Of a stretch of DNA of 64,000 nt, positions 17,306 to 27,100 are shown in pieces. The notes beneath the pieces are model-generated. The model searched no databases and had not been told where the DNA came from. It saw nothing but the letters and a program-made list of their open reading frames with translations. Made by a program: the position numbers and the translations under genes. Source of the stretch: Sphingobacterium prati (GTDB lineage: Bacteria; Bacteroidota; Bacteroidia; Sphingobacteriales; Sphingobacteriaceae); NCBI RefSeq assembly GCF_013167215.1, contig NZ_JABJWY010000034.1, positions 558,001 through 622,000 of the forward strand. The letters run 5' to 3'. How positions within the stretch are numbered: position 1 is the stretch's first letter; each line of letters begins with the position of its first letter.

Positions 17306-18492
17306 GTCTAGAAAAGTGTGCATCTGTCGAAGCGAACGAGAACATGCTTCAATACAATGGTAAATATGGTGAGTATGGAGGATCTTATATCCCACCTGTC
17401 CTAGAAAATCAGTTAAACAAATTAGCCGATTTTTTTGACAGCCATGTTCAGAAAGAAGAATTTCAGAAGGAATTCATCTCCATCCTCAGACACTATGTGG
17501 GACGTCCTTCACCTTTGTATTTTGCAAAAAATCTGAGTGAATATGTAGGATCCAAGATCTACTTAAAACGGGAAGACCTGAATCATACAGGTTCACACAA
17601 AATCAACAATTGTATCGGTCAGATCTTATTGGCAAAACAAATGGGAGCTACGGAAATTATTGCCGAAACCGGAGCTGGTCAACATGGAGTTGCAACCGCG
17701 ACCGCCGCTGCTCTCTTAAATATACCATGCAAGGTGTTTATGGGCGAAATCGATGCCGTCCGTCAGGCCTTGAATGTGAAACGGATGGAGCTGCTTGGTG
17801 CTGAGGTTGTCACAACAAATCTAGGAAGCCGAACACTTAAAGATGCTGTTGACGCCGCGTTGATGTATTATGTTGAAAACCCGACATCTTATTATCTTCT
17901 TGGTTCACATGTCGGACCGCATCCCTATCCTAAAATGGTGGGCTATTTTCAGAGTGTGATCGGCAAGGAAGCCCGGCAACAAATTCTTGCACAGGAAGGA
18001 CGCCTTCCAGACAGTATCTTTGCCTGTGTAGGCGGTGGATCAAATGCCATTGGGTTATTTTCAGGTTTTCTGGATGATCAAGAAGTTGAAATCAATGGCG
18101 GTGAAGGCGGCGGCTCAGGCACTTACCCTAAAACAGCCGCTACCCTATCTTTTGGTAAACCAACTGTATTTCAGGGTACCTATTCCTACTGCCTTGTTGA
18201 CGATGAAGGCAATCCGATCCCATCCACATCCGTATCTGCTGGACTAGATTACCCGGGCATCTCGCCTCAGCATGCCGCTTTAAAGGACAGCAATCGGGCC
18301 AACTATTATCCGGTTACGGACGACGAAGCAATCGACGCCTATAAATTGCTTTCCAAATTAGAAGGAATCATCCCGGCAATCGAGTCCTCACATGCTGTTG
18401 CCTTGGCAGTCAAACTATTGAAAGATAAAAACAAACTTGCTATCGTCAATCTATCTGGCCGTGGAGACAAGGATGTCGACCGTGAATTTTAA
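17302..18492 (+). CDS. trpB: Tryptophan synthase beta chain
   Basis: 396 residues. The PLP lysine lies in NHTGSHKINNC, the phosphate-binding loop is CVGGGSNAIGLF, and catalytic and substrate regions are GRPSPLYFA and ETGAGQHGVATATAAAL. The pattern matches the TrpB1 type that works with TrpA, making L-Trp from indole (or indole-glycerol phosphate) and serine. No trpA or other trp gene is nearby, so this copy stands alone. The first 17 or so residues are atypical and a start at Met15 is possible, but the ATGA overlap with the upstream mini-frame supports the longer form. Confidence 0.95.
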   Translation: MSLEKCASVEANENMLQYNGKYGEYGGSYIPPVLENQLNKLADFFDSHVQKEEFQKEFISILRHYVGRPSPLYFAKNLSEYVGSKIYLKREDLNHTGSHKINNCIGQILLAKQMGATEIIAETGAGQHGVATATAAALLNIPCKVFMGEIDAVRQALNVKRMELLGAEVVTTNLGSRTLKDAVDAALMYYVENPTSYYLLGSHVGPHPYPKMVGYFQSVIGKEARQQILAQEGRLPDSIFACVGGGSNAIGLFSGFLDDQEVEINGGEGGGSGTYPKTAATLSFGKPTVFQGTYSYCLVDDEGNPIPSTSVSAGLDYPGISPQHAALKDSNRANYYPVTDDEAIDAYKLLSKLEGIIPAIESSHAVALAVKLLKDKNKLAIVNLSGRGDKDVDREF

Positions 18493-18508
18493 TAGATCAC
18501 TGAATTTA

Positions 18509-18553
18509 AATAGCTATAGCGGATTGCTCATGCAGCAATTCGTTATGGCTATT
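18509..18553 (+). other. 20-bp RNA hairpin downstream of trpB
   Basis: 18509-18528 can pair with 18534-18553 around a five-base loop (CATGC). The three non-Watson-Crick positions (15/47, 19/43, 22/40 in the last two digits) are all G-U pairs in plus-strand RNA but would be A-C mismatches in minus-strand RNA. There is no T-run after it, so it is not a standard terminator. It may protect the trpB 3' end or act as a processing or attenuation site. Confidence 0.55.
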
Positions 18554-18612
18554 AATATGAATCCTGGTTTTCCATGTAAGCTAACCGATCCATTTAGATA
18601 ATAGTGATTCTT

Positions 18613-19155
18613 ATGAAACGAAATAAAAACCGCCGCAACTGGCTAAAAATCGTTGCTGTCGTATTCCTCGTATTGTTTTTGGGGACTACCGCCTATAACC
18701 TCTATCCAGAACCCCGCTTACCAAAAAACGCGGTGATCGACAAACTTGTGGTCTATAAATCCAAACGGACTCTATCAGCTTATGCGCAAGGCAAATTGCT
18801 CAAATCATACCGAATATCGCTGAGCGGAAAGCCGATTGGAGCTAAAAAAATTGAAGGTGACTTAAAGACACCGGAAGGATTATATTATATCAACGATAAG
18901 AATCAGTACAGTGGATACCACAAGAACCTAGGGGTTTCCTATCCGAATGATCAGGATATCGCCTATGCCAAATCTTTGGGCAAAACAGCGGGTAGTGACA
19001 TCAAAATCCATGGATTAAGAAATGGAATGGGCTTTATCGGGAAATTACAACGTTGGACAGACTGGACATTCGGTTGCATGGCCCTAACCAACAAAGAAAT
19101 TGATGAACTTTATCAGGCCGTTCCCATCGGTACCCCTATTGCGATTAATCCCTAG
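18613..19155 (+). CDS. L,D-transpeptidase family protein (YkuD-like)
   Basis: 180 residues from the ATG; a GTG three codons earlier also opens the frame. A basic N-terminus and one membrane helix (WLKIVAVVFLVLFLGTTAYNLY) anchor the protein facing the periplasm. The YkuD catalytic region is visible as KIHGLRNG followed by TFGCMALTNKEIDELY. The His and Cys are the expected catalytic residues, although the usual SHGC is FGC here. Such enzymes cross-link peptidoglycan or attach proteins to it. It is downstream of trpB after a structured gap, with no obvious functional link. Confidence 0.85.
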   Translation: MKRNKNRRNWLKIVAVVFLVLFLGTTAYNLYPEPRLPKNAVIDKLVVYKSKRTLSAYAQGKLLKSYRISLSGKPIGAKKIEGDLKTPEGLYYINDKNQYSGYHKNLGVSYPNDQDIAYAKSLGKTAGSDIKIHGLRNGMGFIGKLQRWTDWTFGCMALTNKEIDELYQAVPIGTPIAINP

Positions 19156-19317
19156 CGTGATCAGCGCTGCGGAACCATCGGCGAGACAGGCTGGTATGTG
19201 GCTTGACCAGCAGAAGGCACCAAAAAACTACAACATATCGCCTAAATCTTACAACCGTGTGTCTTATTAATTTGCGATCTTTGGGTTTGGATTTGTAACT
19301 TGTATAAAAAAAATCGA

Positions 19318-19887
19318 ATGAAACTCGCAATAAAGAATATGGTATGCAATAGGTGCATCATGGTTGTCGAAAACGAATTGACCAAGCATAATCTTCACAT
19401 AAAACATATTTCTTTGGGACAAGTTGAAATTGAAGAGACACTCGACAGGCTCCAATCCGCTCAATTAGCCGAGAGTTTTTCTGCACTTGGCTTTGAACTA
19501 ATCGATGACAAGAGATCCGTATTAATTGAGCAGGTTAAACATTTAGTCTTGGACTTAATCCGTAATCAACATAATCATACAAATTTAAATTTATCAGAAA
19601 TAATCAGCAACCAGATTTACCATGATTACAGTTATGTTTCGAATTTGTTTTCAGATGTGGAAGGCATGACAATCGAGAAATATTTTATCAGCCAAAAAAT
19701 TGAATACGTCAAGGAATTATTAGTTTATGACGAGCTGACTTTAAGTGAGATAGCCTATCAATTGAATTACTCGAGTGTTGCATATTTGAGTAATCAATTC
19801 AAAAAAGTCACCGGACTGACACCTAGTCATTTTAAGCATATTAAAGAGAACAAACGCAAACCGTTGGATAAAATACACGATGCTTGA
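19318..19887 (+). CDS. AraC-type regulator with N-terminal heavy-metal-associated-like domain
   Basis: 189 residues from the ATG. Residues 1-65 look like a ferredoxin-fold metal-binding domain with a CxxC motif (KNMVCNRCIMVVENEL). Residues 80-185 are an AraC helix-turn-helix pair (LNLSEIISNQIYHDYSYVSNLFS, then LSEIAYQLNYSSVAYLSNQFKKVTGLTPSHFK). The CxxC could sense copper or a similar soft metal, but metal binding is only inferred. The same architecture is common among unassigned Bacteroidota regulators. No metal exporter gene is adjacent. It is convergent with the DUF4954 gene and shares the terminator at 19957-19986. Confidence 0.85.
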   Translation: MKLAIKNMVCNRCIMVVENELTKHNLHIKHISLGQVEIEETLDRLQSAQLAESFSALGFELIDDKRSVLIEQVKHLVLDLIRNQHNHTNLNLSEIISNQIYHDYSYVSNLFSDVEGMTIEKYFISQKIEYVKELLVYDELTLSEIAYQLNYSSVAYLSNQFKKVTGLTPSHFKHIKENKRKPLDKIHDA

Positions 19888-19956
19888 TAAATTATCTAAT
19901 AACATTTATTCCCGATGAATAAGATCATTATTCCAAGCTTAAAAGGTAAAATAAGA

Positions 19957-19986
19957 AAAGGCTTCCGAGCAGAAGCCTTTCTTTTT
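19957..19986. terminator. Bidirectional terminator between convergent genes
   Basis: A perfect nine-bp stem AAAGGCTTC / GAAGCCTTT has A-runs on the left and T-runs on the right. It serves the plus-strand AraC gene and the minus-strand DUF4954 gene, whose stop it overlaps by two bases. Confidence 0.85.
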
Positions 19987-22165
19987 AAAATTGCCCTTTC
20001 AAATTAGCAACCCTTATTTTAAATATCTCTAATTCTTTTTGTTGTTGATTGATAAAGGAATTCTCCTCCAACTTCCCAACGACAATATCCCGTTCCTCAT
20101 CATTGGCATACACCATATTCTTGAATGGGTTCTTGTAATCTTTCGCTCGCGATTTATAGATCTGCTCACCTATCCAGATCCGCTGCCCTAAAGCCTCATC
20201 CAACAAAGATACAATTTTATCTTTGGATATTTCAACACCTTCCAAAGTAAGAATTTCAATAAGGGACAACAAAGCATGCTTACGTTTATCCAATGGATAA
20301 TCCTTACTTTGTGCATGATAAAATTCGTGAATATCATCCCAAGAATCAATGCTTTTGGATTTGATATCTTCTAAGAAAACGCGTAAAGCATTGCTTTCAA
20401 TAAGCTGTCCACCAATATTTTCCCAACTTGTCCGCTTTTCAGCAGAAAGATTTTCAAGGATATCATCCAACGATAAGCCAGACTCCAATGCATCCATCAG
20501 GTGCAATACACCATAATACTTAATGAATGAACGATAAAGATGATAAGCTTCACCTACTTTTTGGATTACGGTAGGTCTGCGTGAGTTCTCCGCTCCAGAC
20601 AGAACGATCGTTTTATCTTTCAGATCAATATTGTTGGCAAGTAAGTCACGTCCTGCCAGAATCCGCTCCTCTTGCGTTTTATTTTCTCCAGATTGAAGGC
20701 TTTCAGATACGGCTAAGGCCAAAGCATCCATTCCGGCAAACATCTCATTAACCGTGTCGGGTGCCAACATATCGTATTCAAAATATTGATTTTTAAAATG
20801 TCTGTTGTCCCGCGCCTCATACTTATTAGCATTACGCACCAGCGCGTACATATTATACATAAACCAATATCCTGGGATCAGCACAAGCCTATCGTGCTGT
20901 ACATCATTGCTTACTAAGGTAAAAGGCAACTGTATATCCAGTTCATGTAAAAAATCTCCTTTTACGATCAAACAATAAGAAGCAAATCTCGAATTGTGCT
21001 TGAGGCTCACACATAAACCTGGCCAGAAACCACGGCCTGCTATAATCTCGCCGTCAGCAGCTCTGGAGTTATGGTTAGACCCCACAGTAGCCCCAGCAGC
21101 CATGTTGCTTTGTCCCATAACCAATGCCGCGCATAAAAAGGAATTATTATGATGCTGCTCATGTGCCGGAAAAATCAAAGAATTAAGCACTTCACAACAG
21201 GAGATGGTCGAGTTATCACCAAGATAGGAATTGATCAACCGCGCTCCATATTTTAATTGCGAATAAGAAGCCAAAATAAAACGTACAGCTTTTACTCCAT
21301 AGAAAATACGGCAACCATAGCCAATGATCCCATTGACAAGCTCACAGCCTTCACCAATTTGCGTATAGGATTCATGTGATGAATTGATGGTCACGTTCTT
21401 CAACTTGTTAACCCCTTTAATATAAGCATCTGTGCCAATCTTCACATTTTTGATTGTGAACGTATTTTTGATCACACAGCGATCACCGACCTGACTATAA
21501 TAACCACGTTGCGTACCAAACTTTTGATCTGTCAGTTCCTCAAAACGGCGCTGTAGCTGATGATCGTGGCGATTTCGTGTCCATAAATAGACATCCGCTG
21601 CCTGCATGCCATCGAAGGGATAAACGGAGCGTGCGCCATTTTCATTACAGAGCTCCAATTGAATGCGTTTACCCGATTCTTCACCATCGCGAAGAATGCC
21701 ATTTCCAAACTTAGCCGTACTACCGGTCTCCATCTCCTTGATTTGACTCAGCAGTACTTCATTACCCACTATAAAATAGGACAAATAACCTACATGATGT
21801 ACAGCAACATCGTCGCCAAAATCGGAACTGATAATGGTCGAATGATATAAACCTATAGGAAGTTGCAGGTTGCGGTATTCCAGGTAACTAGGGCTCAGGT
21901 TCCCGATACGTACCAAGCCATAAAATTTGCAGTTCTGAATTTGCTTGGGATCAAAAATTGCTGACACTTTCACCTTCGACCAATCACTGGACCAATTCCC
22001 ATTTGCAATGAGCTCCTGAATCTCGCTTGCCGTGAGGTCACGGTAATCATCGCGTGGATTTTGTTGAAAACGCAGCGTATACTCATCTTGCCCTTCTTTA
22101 AGAAATTCATTTGGGATAAAACCATATCCCAAATGTTCCAAAGGCCTTTTCTTTAATACACTCAT
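19985..22165 (-). CDS. DUF4954 family protein with left-handed beta-helix region
   Basis: 726 residues, usual for this Bacteroidota family. The first 200 residues carry the family opening (LTASEIQELIANGNWSSDWSKVKV). About residues 225-400 have hexapeptide-type repeats (VIKNTFTIKNVKIGTDAYIKGVNKLKNVTI, GCELVNGIIGYGCRIFYG, GARLINSYLGDNSTISCCEVLNS) forming a left-handed beta helix, as in GlmU and other acyl/nucleotidyl transferases. The C-terminal 300 residues are mostly helical. No activity is established. It is eight bases downstream of glmS, so it is co-transcribed with the enzyme committing carbon to UDP-GlcNAc. A role in amino-sugar or nucleotide-sugar metabolism is a reasonable inference. 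Confidence 0.88.
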   Translation of the reverse strand: MSVLKKRPLEHLGYGFIPNEFLKEGQDEYTLRFQQNPRDDYRDLTASEIQELIANGNWSSDWSKVKVSAIFDPKQIQNCKFYGLVRIGNLSPSYLEYRNLQLPIGLYHSTIISSDFGDDVAVHHVGYLSYFIVGNEVLLSQIKEMETGSTAKFGNGILRDGEESGKRIQLELCNENGARSVYPFDGMQAADVYLWTRNRHDHQLQRRFEELTDQKFGTQRGYYSQVGDRCVIKNTFTIKNVKIGTDAYIKGVNKLKNVTINSSHESYTQIGEGCELVNGIIGYGCRIFYGVKAVRFILASYSQLKYGARLINSYLGDNSTISCCEVLNSLIFPAHEQHHNNSFLCAALVMGQSNMAAGATVGSNHNSRAADGEIIAGRGFWPGLCVSLKHNSRFASYCLIVKGDFLHELDIQLPFTLVSNDVQHDRLVLIPGYWFMYNMYALVRNANKYEARDNRHFKNQYFEYDMLAPDTVNEMFAGMDALALAVSESLQSGENKTQEERILAGRDLLANNIDLKDKTIVLSGAENSRRPTVIQKVGEAYHLYRSFIKYYGVLHLMDALESGLSLDDILENLSAEKRTSWENIGGQLIESNALRVFLEDIKSKSIDSWDDIHEFYHAQSKDYPLDKRKHALLSLIEILTLEGVEISKDKIVSLLDEALGQRIWIGEQIYKSRAKDYKNPFKNMVYANDEERDIVVGKLEENSFINQQQKELEIFKIRVANLKGQF

Positions 22166-22173
22166 ATGTCTTC

Positions 22174-24015
22174 TTATTCTACTGTAACAGATTTGGCCAG
22201 ATTACGTGGTTTATCGACGTCTAGGCCTAACTCCACACCAATATAATACGACAAGAGCTGCAGTGGAACCACGGAAATCAAAGGTGCAATAATCTCATCC
22301 GCTTCTGGGATTTCCATATAGTCATCCGATAGACTTTCAGATACTGCGTCACCTCTGGTGACAACAGAAATAATCTTTCCTTTTCTTGCTTTTATCTCCT
22401 GAATATTGGAGACAATTTTTTCATGATAAGCATCTTTCGTTGCTACGAAAACAACGGGCAAATTCTCATCCACCAAAGCAATAGGACCATGTTTCATCTC
22501 TGCTGCTGGATAGCCTTCAGCGTGAATATAAGAGATTTCCTTTAGCTTTAGTGCACCTTCCAAGGCGACTGGGAAGTTATATCCCCTACCAAGAAACAAA
22601 AAGTCCCTTGCATCTTTATATTTTTTTGCTATTTGTTGGATCTTTTCGATCTGTGTATCCAAAATCCATTGAACTTTCTCCGGAACCTTATGCAATTCTT
22701 CTGATAATTGTAGAAAACGTTCTCCAGAAATCGTTCCTTTTAATGCCGCTATTTTTAAGGCAATTAGATTTAAGACAGTAAGTTGTGCGGTAAATGCTTT
22801 GGTACTTGCTACTCCAATTTCCGGTCCAGCATGTGTATAAGCACCTGCATCTGAAAGACGGGCAATCGACGATCCGACAACATTGACAACTCCTAGAATA
22901 ATGGCACCTTGCTTTTTCGCATTCTCAAGGGCAACCAAGGTATCTGCGGTCTCACCACTTTGCGAAATAGCCAAAATAACATCTCCGGGCTGGATCACTG
23001 GGTTGCGATAACGGAATTCAGAAGCATATTCCACTTCAACATTGATGCGGCATAATTCTTCAATGATATATTCAGCTATTAAACCAGCATGCCAGCTTGT
23101 CCCGCAAGCAACGATAACAATCCGATTGGTATTGCTGATTTCATGTGCATATTTCTCTATTCCACTGAGAATAATTTGCTTGGCCTGCAAGTCCAAACGA
23201 CCACGCATCGAATCGTAGATCGTATCAGGTTGTTCAAAGATTTCCTTTAGCATAAAGTGATCGTAACCACCTTTCTCTATAGCTGATAACTCCAGGTCTA
23301 ACTTTTGGATATACGGGGTAATCCGCTCATTGCCCAGGTTCTTAAGAATTAATTCGTCAGGAGTAATAATCGCCAGCTCGTAGTCATTGATATAAACGAC
23401 CTCTTTGGTATAAGCTAACATGGGGGAAGCATCTGAACCCAGGAAGTGCTCATTTTTGCCTATTCCAATTACTAACGGACTTCCTTTTCTTGCCGCAATA
23501 ATCCGATCTGGGTGACCAGCTTCCAATACAAGGATTACGTAGGCACCTACAACCCTTTTCAAGGCAATGCGAATTGCCTCCTCCAAGGGACACTCATTCT
23601 GTAATTGGATTTCTTCAATAAAGTTAACGAGTACTTCTGTATCTGTATCACTTTTGAAATGGTAACCTTTATTAATTAATTCCGATTTTAAGGAAGCATA
23701 GTTCTCTATGATACCATTATGAATCATCGCGATGCGACCACTATTTGAATAATGCGGATGGGCATTCCTATCAGAAGGCTCACCGTGGGTAGCCCATCGT
23801 GTATGTCCTATTCCTGTTGTTGATTGGAGATCTTGACCGTATACGAATTCTTCCAAATTCACCACTTTTCCGGTTTTTTTGTAAACATCAACATGTTCAC
23901 CCTTGTGCAGCGCTACTCCTGCACTGTCGTAACCACGGTATTCTAATTTTTTTAATCCATCAATGACGATACCATACGCCTGACGGTAACCTGTGTATCC
24001 TACAATTCCACACAT
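22174..24015 (-). CDS. glmS: Glutamine--fructose-6-phosphate aminotransferase (isomerizing)
   Basis: 613 residues. The Ntn-type glutaminase domain starts MCGIVGYTGYRQA, with Cys2 as nucleophile after Met removal, and includes GHTRWATHGEPSDRNAHPH. Two SIS sugar isomerase domains follow (ACGTSWHAGL with SQSGETADTL, then GRGYNFPVALEGALKLKEIS), ending in the typical KPRNLAKSVTVE tail. It makes glucosamine-6-phosphate from fructose-6-phosphate and glutamine, the first step to UDP-GlcNAc. No glmS-ribozyme-like leader was recognised. It heads a probable two-gene operon with DUF4954. Confidence 0.97.
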   Translation of the reverse strand: MCGIVGYTGYRQAYGIVIDGLKKLEYRGYDSAGVALHKGEHVDVYKKTGKVVNLEEFVYGQDLQSTTGIGHTRWATHGEPSDRNAHPHYSNSGRIAMIHNGIIENYASLKSELINKGYHFKSDTDTEVLVNFIEEIQLQNECPLEEAIRIALKRVVGAYVILVLEAGHPDRIIAARKGSPLVIGIGKNEHFLGSDASPMLAYTKEVVYINDYELAIITPDELILKNLGNERITPYIQKLDLELSAIEKGGYDHFMLKEIFEQPDTIYDSMRGRLDLQAKQIILSGIEKYAHEISNTNRIVIVACGTSWHAGLIAEYIIEELCRINVEVEYASEFRYRNPVIQPGDVILAISQSGETADTLVALENAKKQGAIILGVVNVVGSSIARLSDAGAYTHAGPEIGVASTKAFTAQLTVLNLIALKIAALKGTISGERFLQLSEELHKVPEKVQWILDTQIEKIQQIAKKYKDARDFLFLGRGYNFPVALEGALKLKEISYIHAEGYPAAEMKHGPIALVDENLPVVFVATKDAYHEKIVSNIQEIKARKGKIISVVTRGDAVSESLSDDYMEIPEADEIIAPLISVVPLQLLSYYIGVELGLDVDKPRNLAKSVTVE

Positions 24016-24112
24016 GCTTGTCTCAATTTTAAGTATATATTTTTTTGTTAATGCGGCCGCAATGTAATAAAAAAAAATTACGCAATCGATTGATTAACCT
24101 AAAATTAATACA

Positions 24113-24149
24113 AAAAAAAGGAGGCCAATGACTTAGCCTCCTTTTTTTT
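24113..24149 (-). terminator. Rho-independent terminator after the RND operon
   Basis: Stem GGAGGC / GCCTCC extended by paired A/T runs on both sides. On the minus strand it lies about 20 bp past the RND permease stop and ends in a long T-run. Confidence 0.88.
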
Positions 24150-24166
24150 GTAAAATTGATTTATAC

Positions 24167-27100
24167 TTAATGTTCAGCTACATCAATATGATCGTAGTCC
24201 TCCACCATTAATGCTTCATAGTCATTCTTTTTCTTTTTACCAAAACGGCGTTGCAAACTATCGAAGATCGAATAGACAACAGGAACGACAACCAGCGTCA
24301 AGAATAAAGATGACAACAGACCACCAATGATTACAATTGCCAAGCCTCTATTCATATCGGCACCATCACCTGTCGCTATAGCTATTGGAATCATACCGAA
24401 TACCATCGCAATTGTCGTCATCAAAATCGGACGAAGACGGGCATGGTTCGCAGCTACTAGAGCATCATGGGTATTATCCCCTGCCTCCTTACGATGATTG
24501 GCAAAATCAACCAGCATAATCGCATTCTTGGCTACCAGACCGATCAACATAATGATACCCAAAATCGTAAATATATTCAATGTTTGATTTCCTAAAGCCA
24601 AGAACAATAATGCCCCGATAAATGACAAAGGAATAGAGAACAAGACAACGAATGGAGTGATAAAACTATCATATAAAGCAACCATCACCAAATATACTAG
24701 GATAATTGATGCCAATAAGGCAATTCCCAAAGTCCCAAAACCTTCGGTTTGGTTCTCCATGTTACCACCCCAGATAAATACGATTCCTGGTTTGCGCGGT
24801 AATTTTTCAAACTGCGCCTGCCACTCCTGAGCTACTGTACCCATCGGTCTACCGATCGCCTGCCCTTGAATAGATACCGCTGGCGATTTGTCCCGGCGTT
24901 CCAACAAAGTGGGGCCTGAACCATAAGTGACATTAGCAAATTGCTCCAATGAAATCGAAGCACCCTTATCATTAATAAACTTCAAATCACGGACATTATC
25001 AATATTTGCACGACCACTTTCGATATAACGGATATTAATATCATATTCGTTATCCCCTGCCCTATATTTATTATCGGTATTTCCCGAAAATGCAGTTTGC
25101 ATAGTCATACCGACGGTCGACACATTCAAGCCTAAGGATGTCATTTTATTACGGTCAATCTTCACATTGATCTCCGGGTTACCCGCTTCAGAGGTCAATT
25201 TCACTCCCGCAGCTCCCGGAATTTTGCGCAATTGGTCGGCAGCTTTCTCCGCAAATTCTTGCGCGTCTTCGACAGAGGCGCCAATGATAGTCAATTTCAA
25301 CGGCGCCTGCTCTGCTCCCATAATACCAACGTTTACAGTTTTGACCTTGGCACCAATCAGTTTATTTTCCAATTCACGTTTTAAGGTTGCAGAATACACC
25401 TGGGAATTTCCGTCAAAATTCTCCTTGTCCAGAATAACATGGATTTCGGATTTATAACGAGATCCAGTAGTGGAAGCCATACCGTCCGAAGATTGTCCGA
25501 CCGTAGTGATTATTTCTTTAACATCTGGCTTGGATTTAAGATAAGCTTCCGCCTTTTGTGTCAATAAGTTAGTTTTTTCCAACGAGGCATCTTTGTCAAG
25601 TTCCAATTGAATAAAAAATTCCTTACGATCAATACCCGGGAAAAAATCCGAACCGATATAGCCCTTCACTACCAATGAAAATGAAGCAATCAAAAGCCCT
25701 ATCGCTAGTGCTAGCGTAGCTAGTTTAGTCAATCGTGTTTTTAAAGACCATACCAATAATCCGGATACCCAATGCGTAAACGCAGTCAAACCACTTTCAA
25801 ATCCATGGATTATCCGTCCAAACAAAGATGTTTTGCTCAAGTGTTCAAGTTTTCCGAAACGCGAGTACAACCAAGGGACTACCGTAAATGACACCAATAA
25901 AGATAACATCGTAGAGATAATCACGGTCACGCAGAATTGTGCCAGGATATTCGCAACCAGCCCCGTAGACATTGCTATTGGAAGGAATACGACAACGATA
26001 ACTAAAGTAATTGCTGTAACGGTAAATCCAATTTCGGAAGCACCATCAAATGCCGCACGCACCTTGTTTTTACCCATCTCCATATGCCGGTGAATATTCT
26101 CGATAACAACGATCGCATCATCCACCAGGATACCCACCACAAGGGACAAACCTAACAACGACATCAAGTTTAATGTGTAGCCCATCAAAAGCAAGCCAAT
26201 GAATGTTGCAATCAACGAAAGCGGAATCGCGACCATTGTAATTGCAGCATTTCGCAAACTCTGTAAGAAAAACAACATAATAAAACCTACTAAAGCAATA
26301 GCGATCATCAAATCATGGATGACATTATCTGCTGCATTCAAGGTAAAATCTGATGAGTCATTTGCAACAAGTATTTTGATATTTTGTGCCGCATAATCCT
26401 TCTCAACCCCGCTCACGACCTTTCCAGTTTTATCATGTACTGCAATGGTTTTCTTTACTGCTTCAGACACAGCCACTGCGTTGGCATCAGATTGTTTAAA
26501 GACCTGCAACAAGATCGTATTCTGGCGGTCCAAACGAGCTACTTTTTCAATTTCTTTGATACCATCCTGAACGTCTGCAATATCACGTAAATAGATCTGA
26601 ACCCCTGCCGGCGTTGTAATCGGCAAGTTACGTAACTCTTCAATTGACGTTACCTTTCCGGCCAACCGGATCGTGGTTCTATTATCACGGGTGCTTACGT
26701 TCCCTGTAGGAAAATCCAAATTAGATGCCGCTACAGTTTGTTGCACCTGTGAAATTGTCAATCCATAACCTTCGATTTTCTTCGGATCCACAGAAATCTG
26801 AATCTCACGCTCTTCGCCACCGATCATGTCTACTTTAGCAACCCCATTTATACGTGCAAAAACAGGTTGGATTTTATTGTCCAAGAGGTCATATAACTCC
26901 TTCTCGGACAAGTTGGAGGTAACCGCCAAACTCATGATCGCTACATCGTCCAACGAGAACTTGGACAGGGAGGGTGTCTCCACATCATCGGGCAGATCGT
27001 TAATGACAGCATTGATTTTCCGCTGAGCATCGGTAAGCAAAAAGTTAACGTCGGCGCCATTATTAAGGGTAATCATAACGATCGACACCCCTTCAAGCGA

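Noticed and set aside
22174..24166. A glmS ribozyme in the glmS leader
   Set aside because: The spacer before glmS is short and consists of a terminator and A+T-rich DNA; no ribozyme core is visible.
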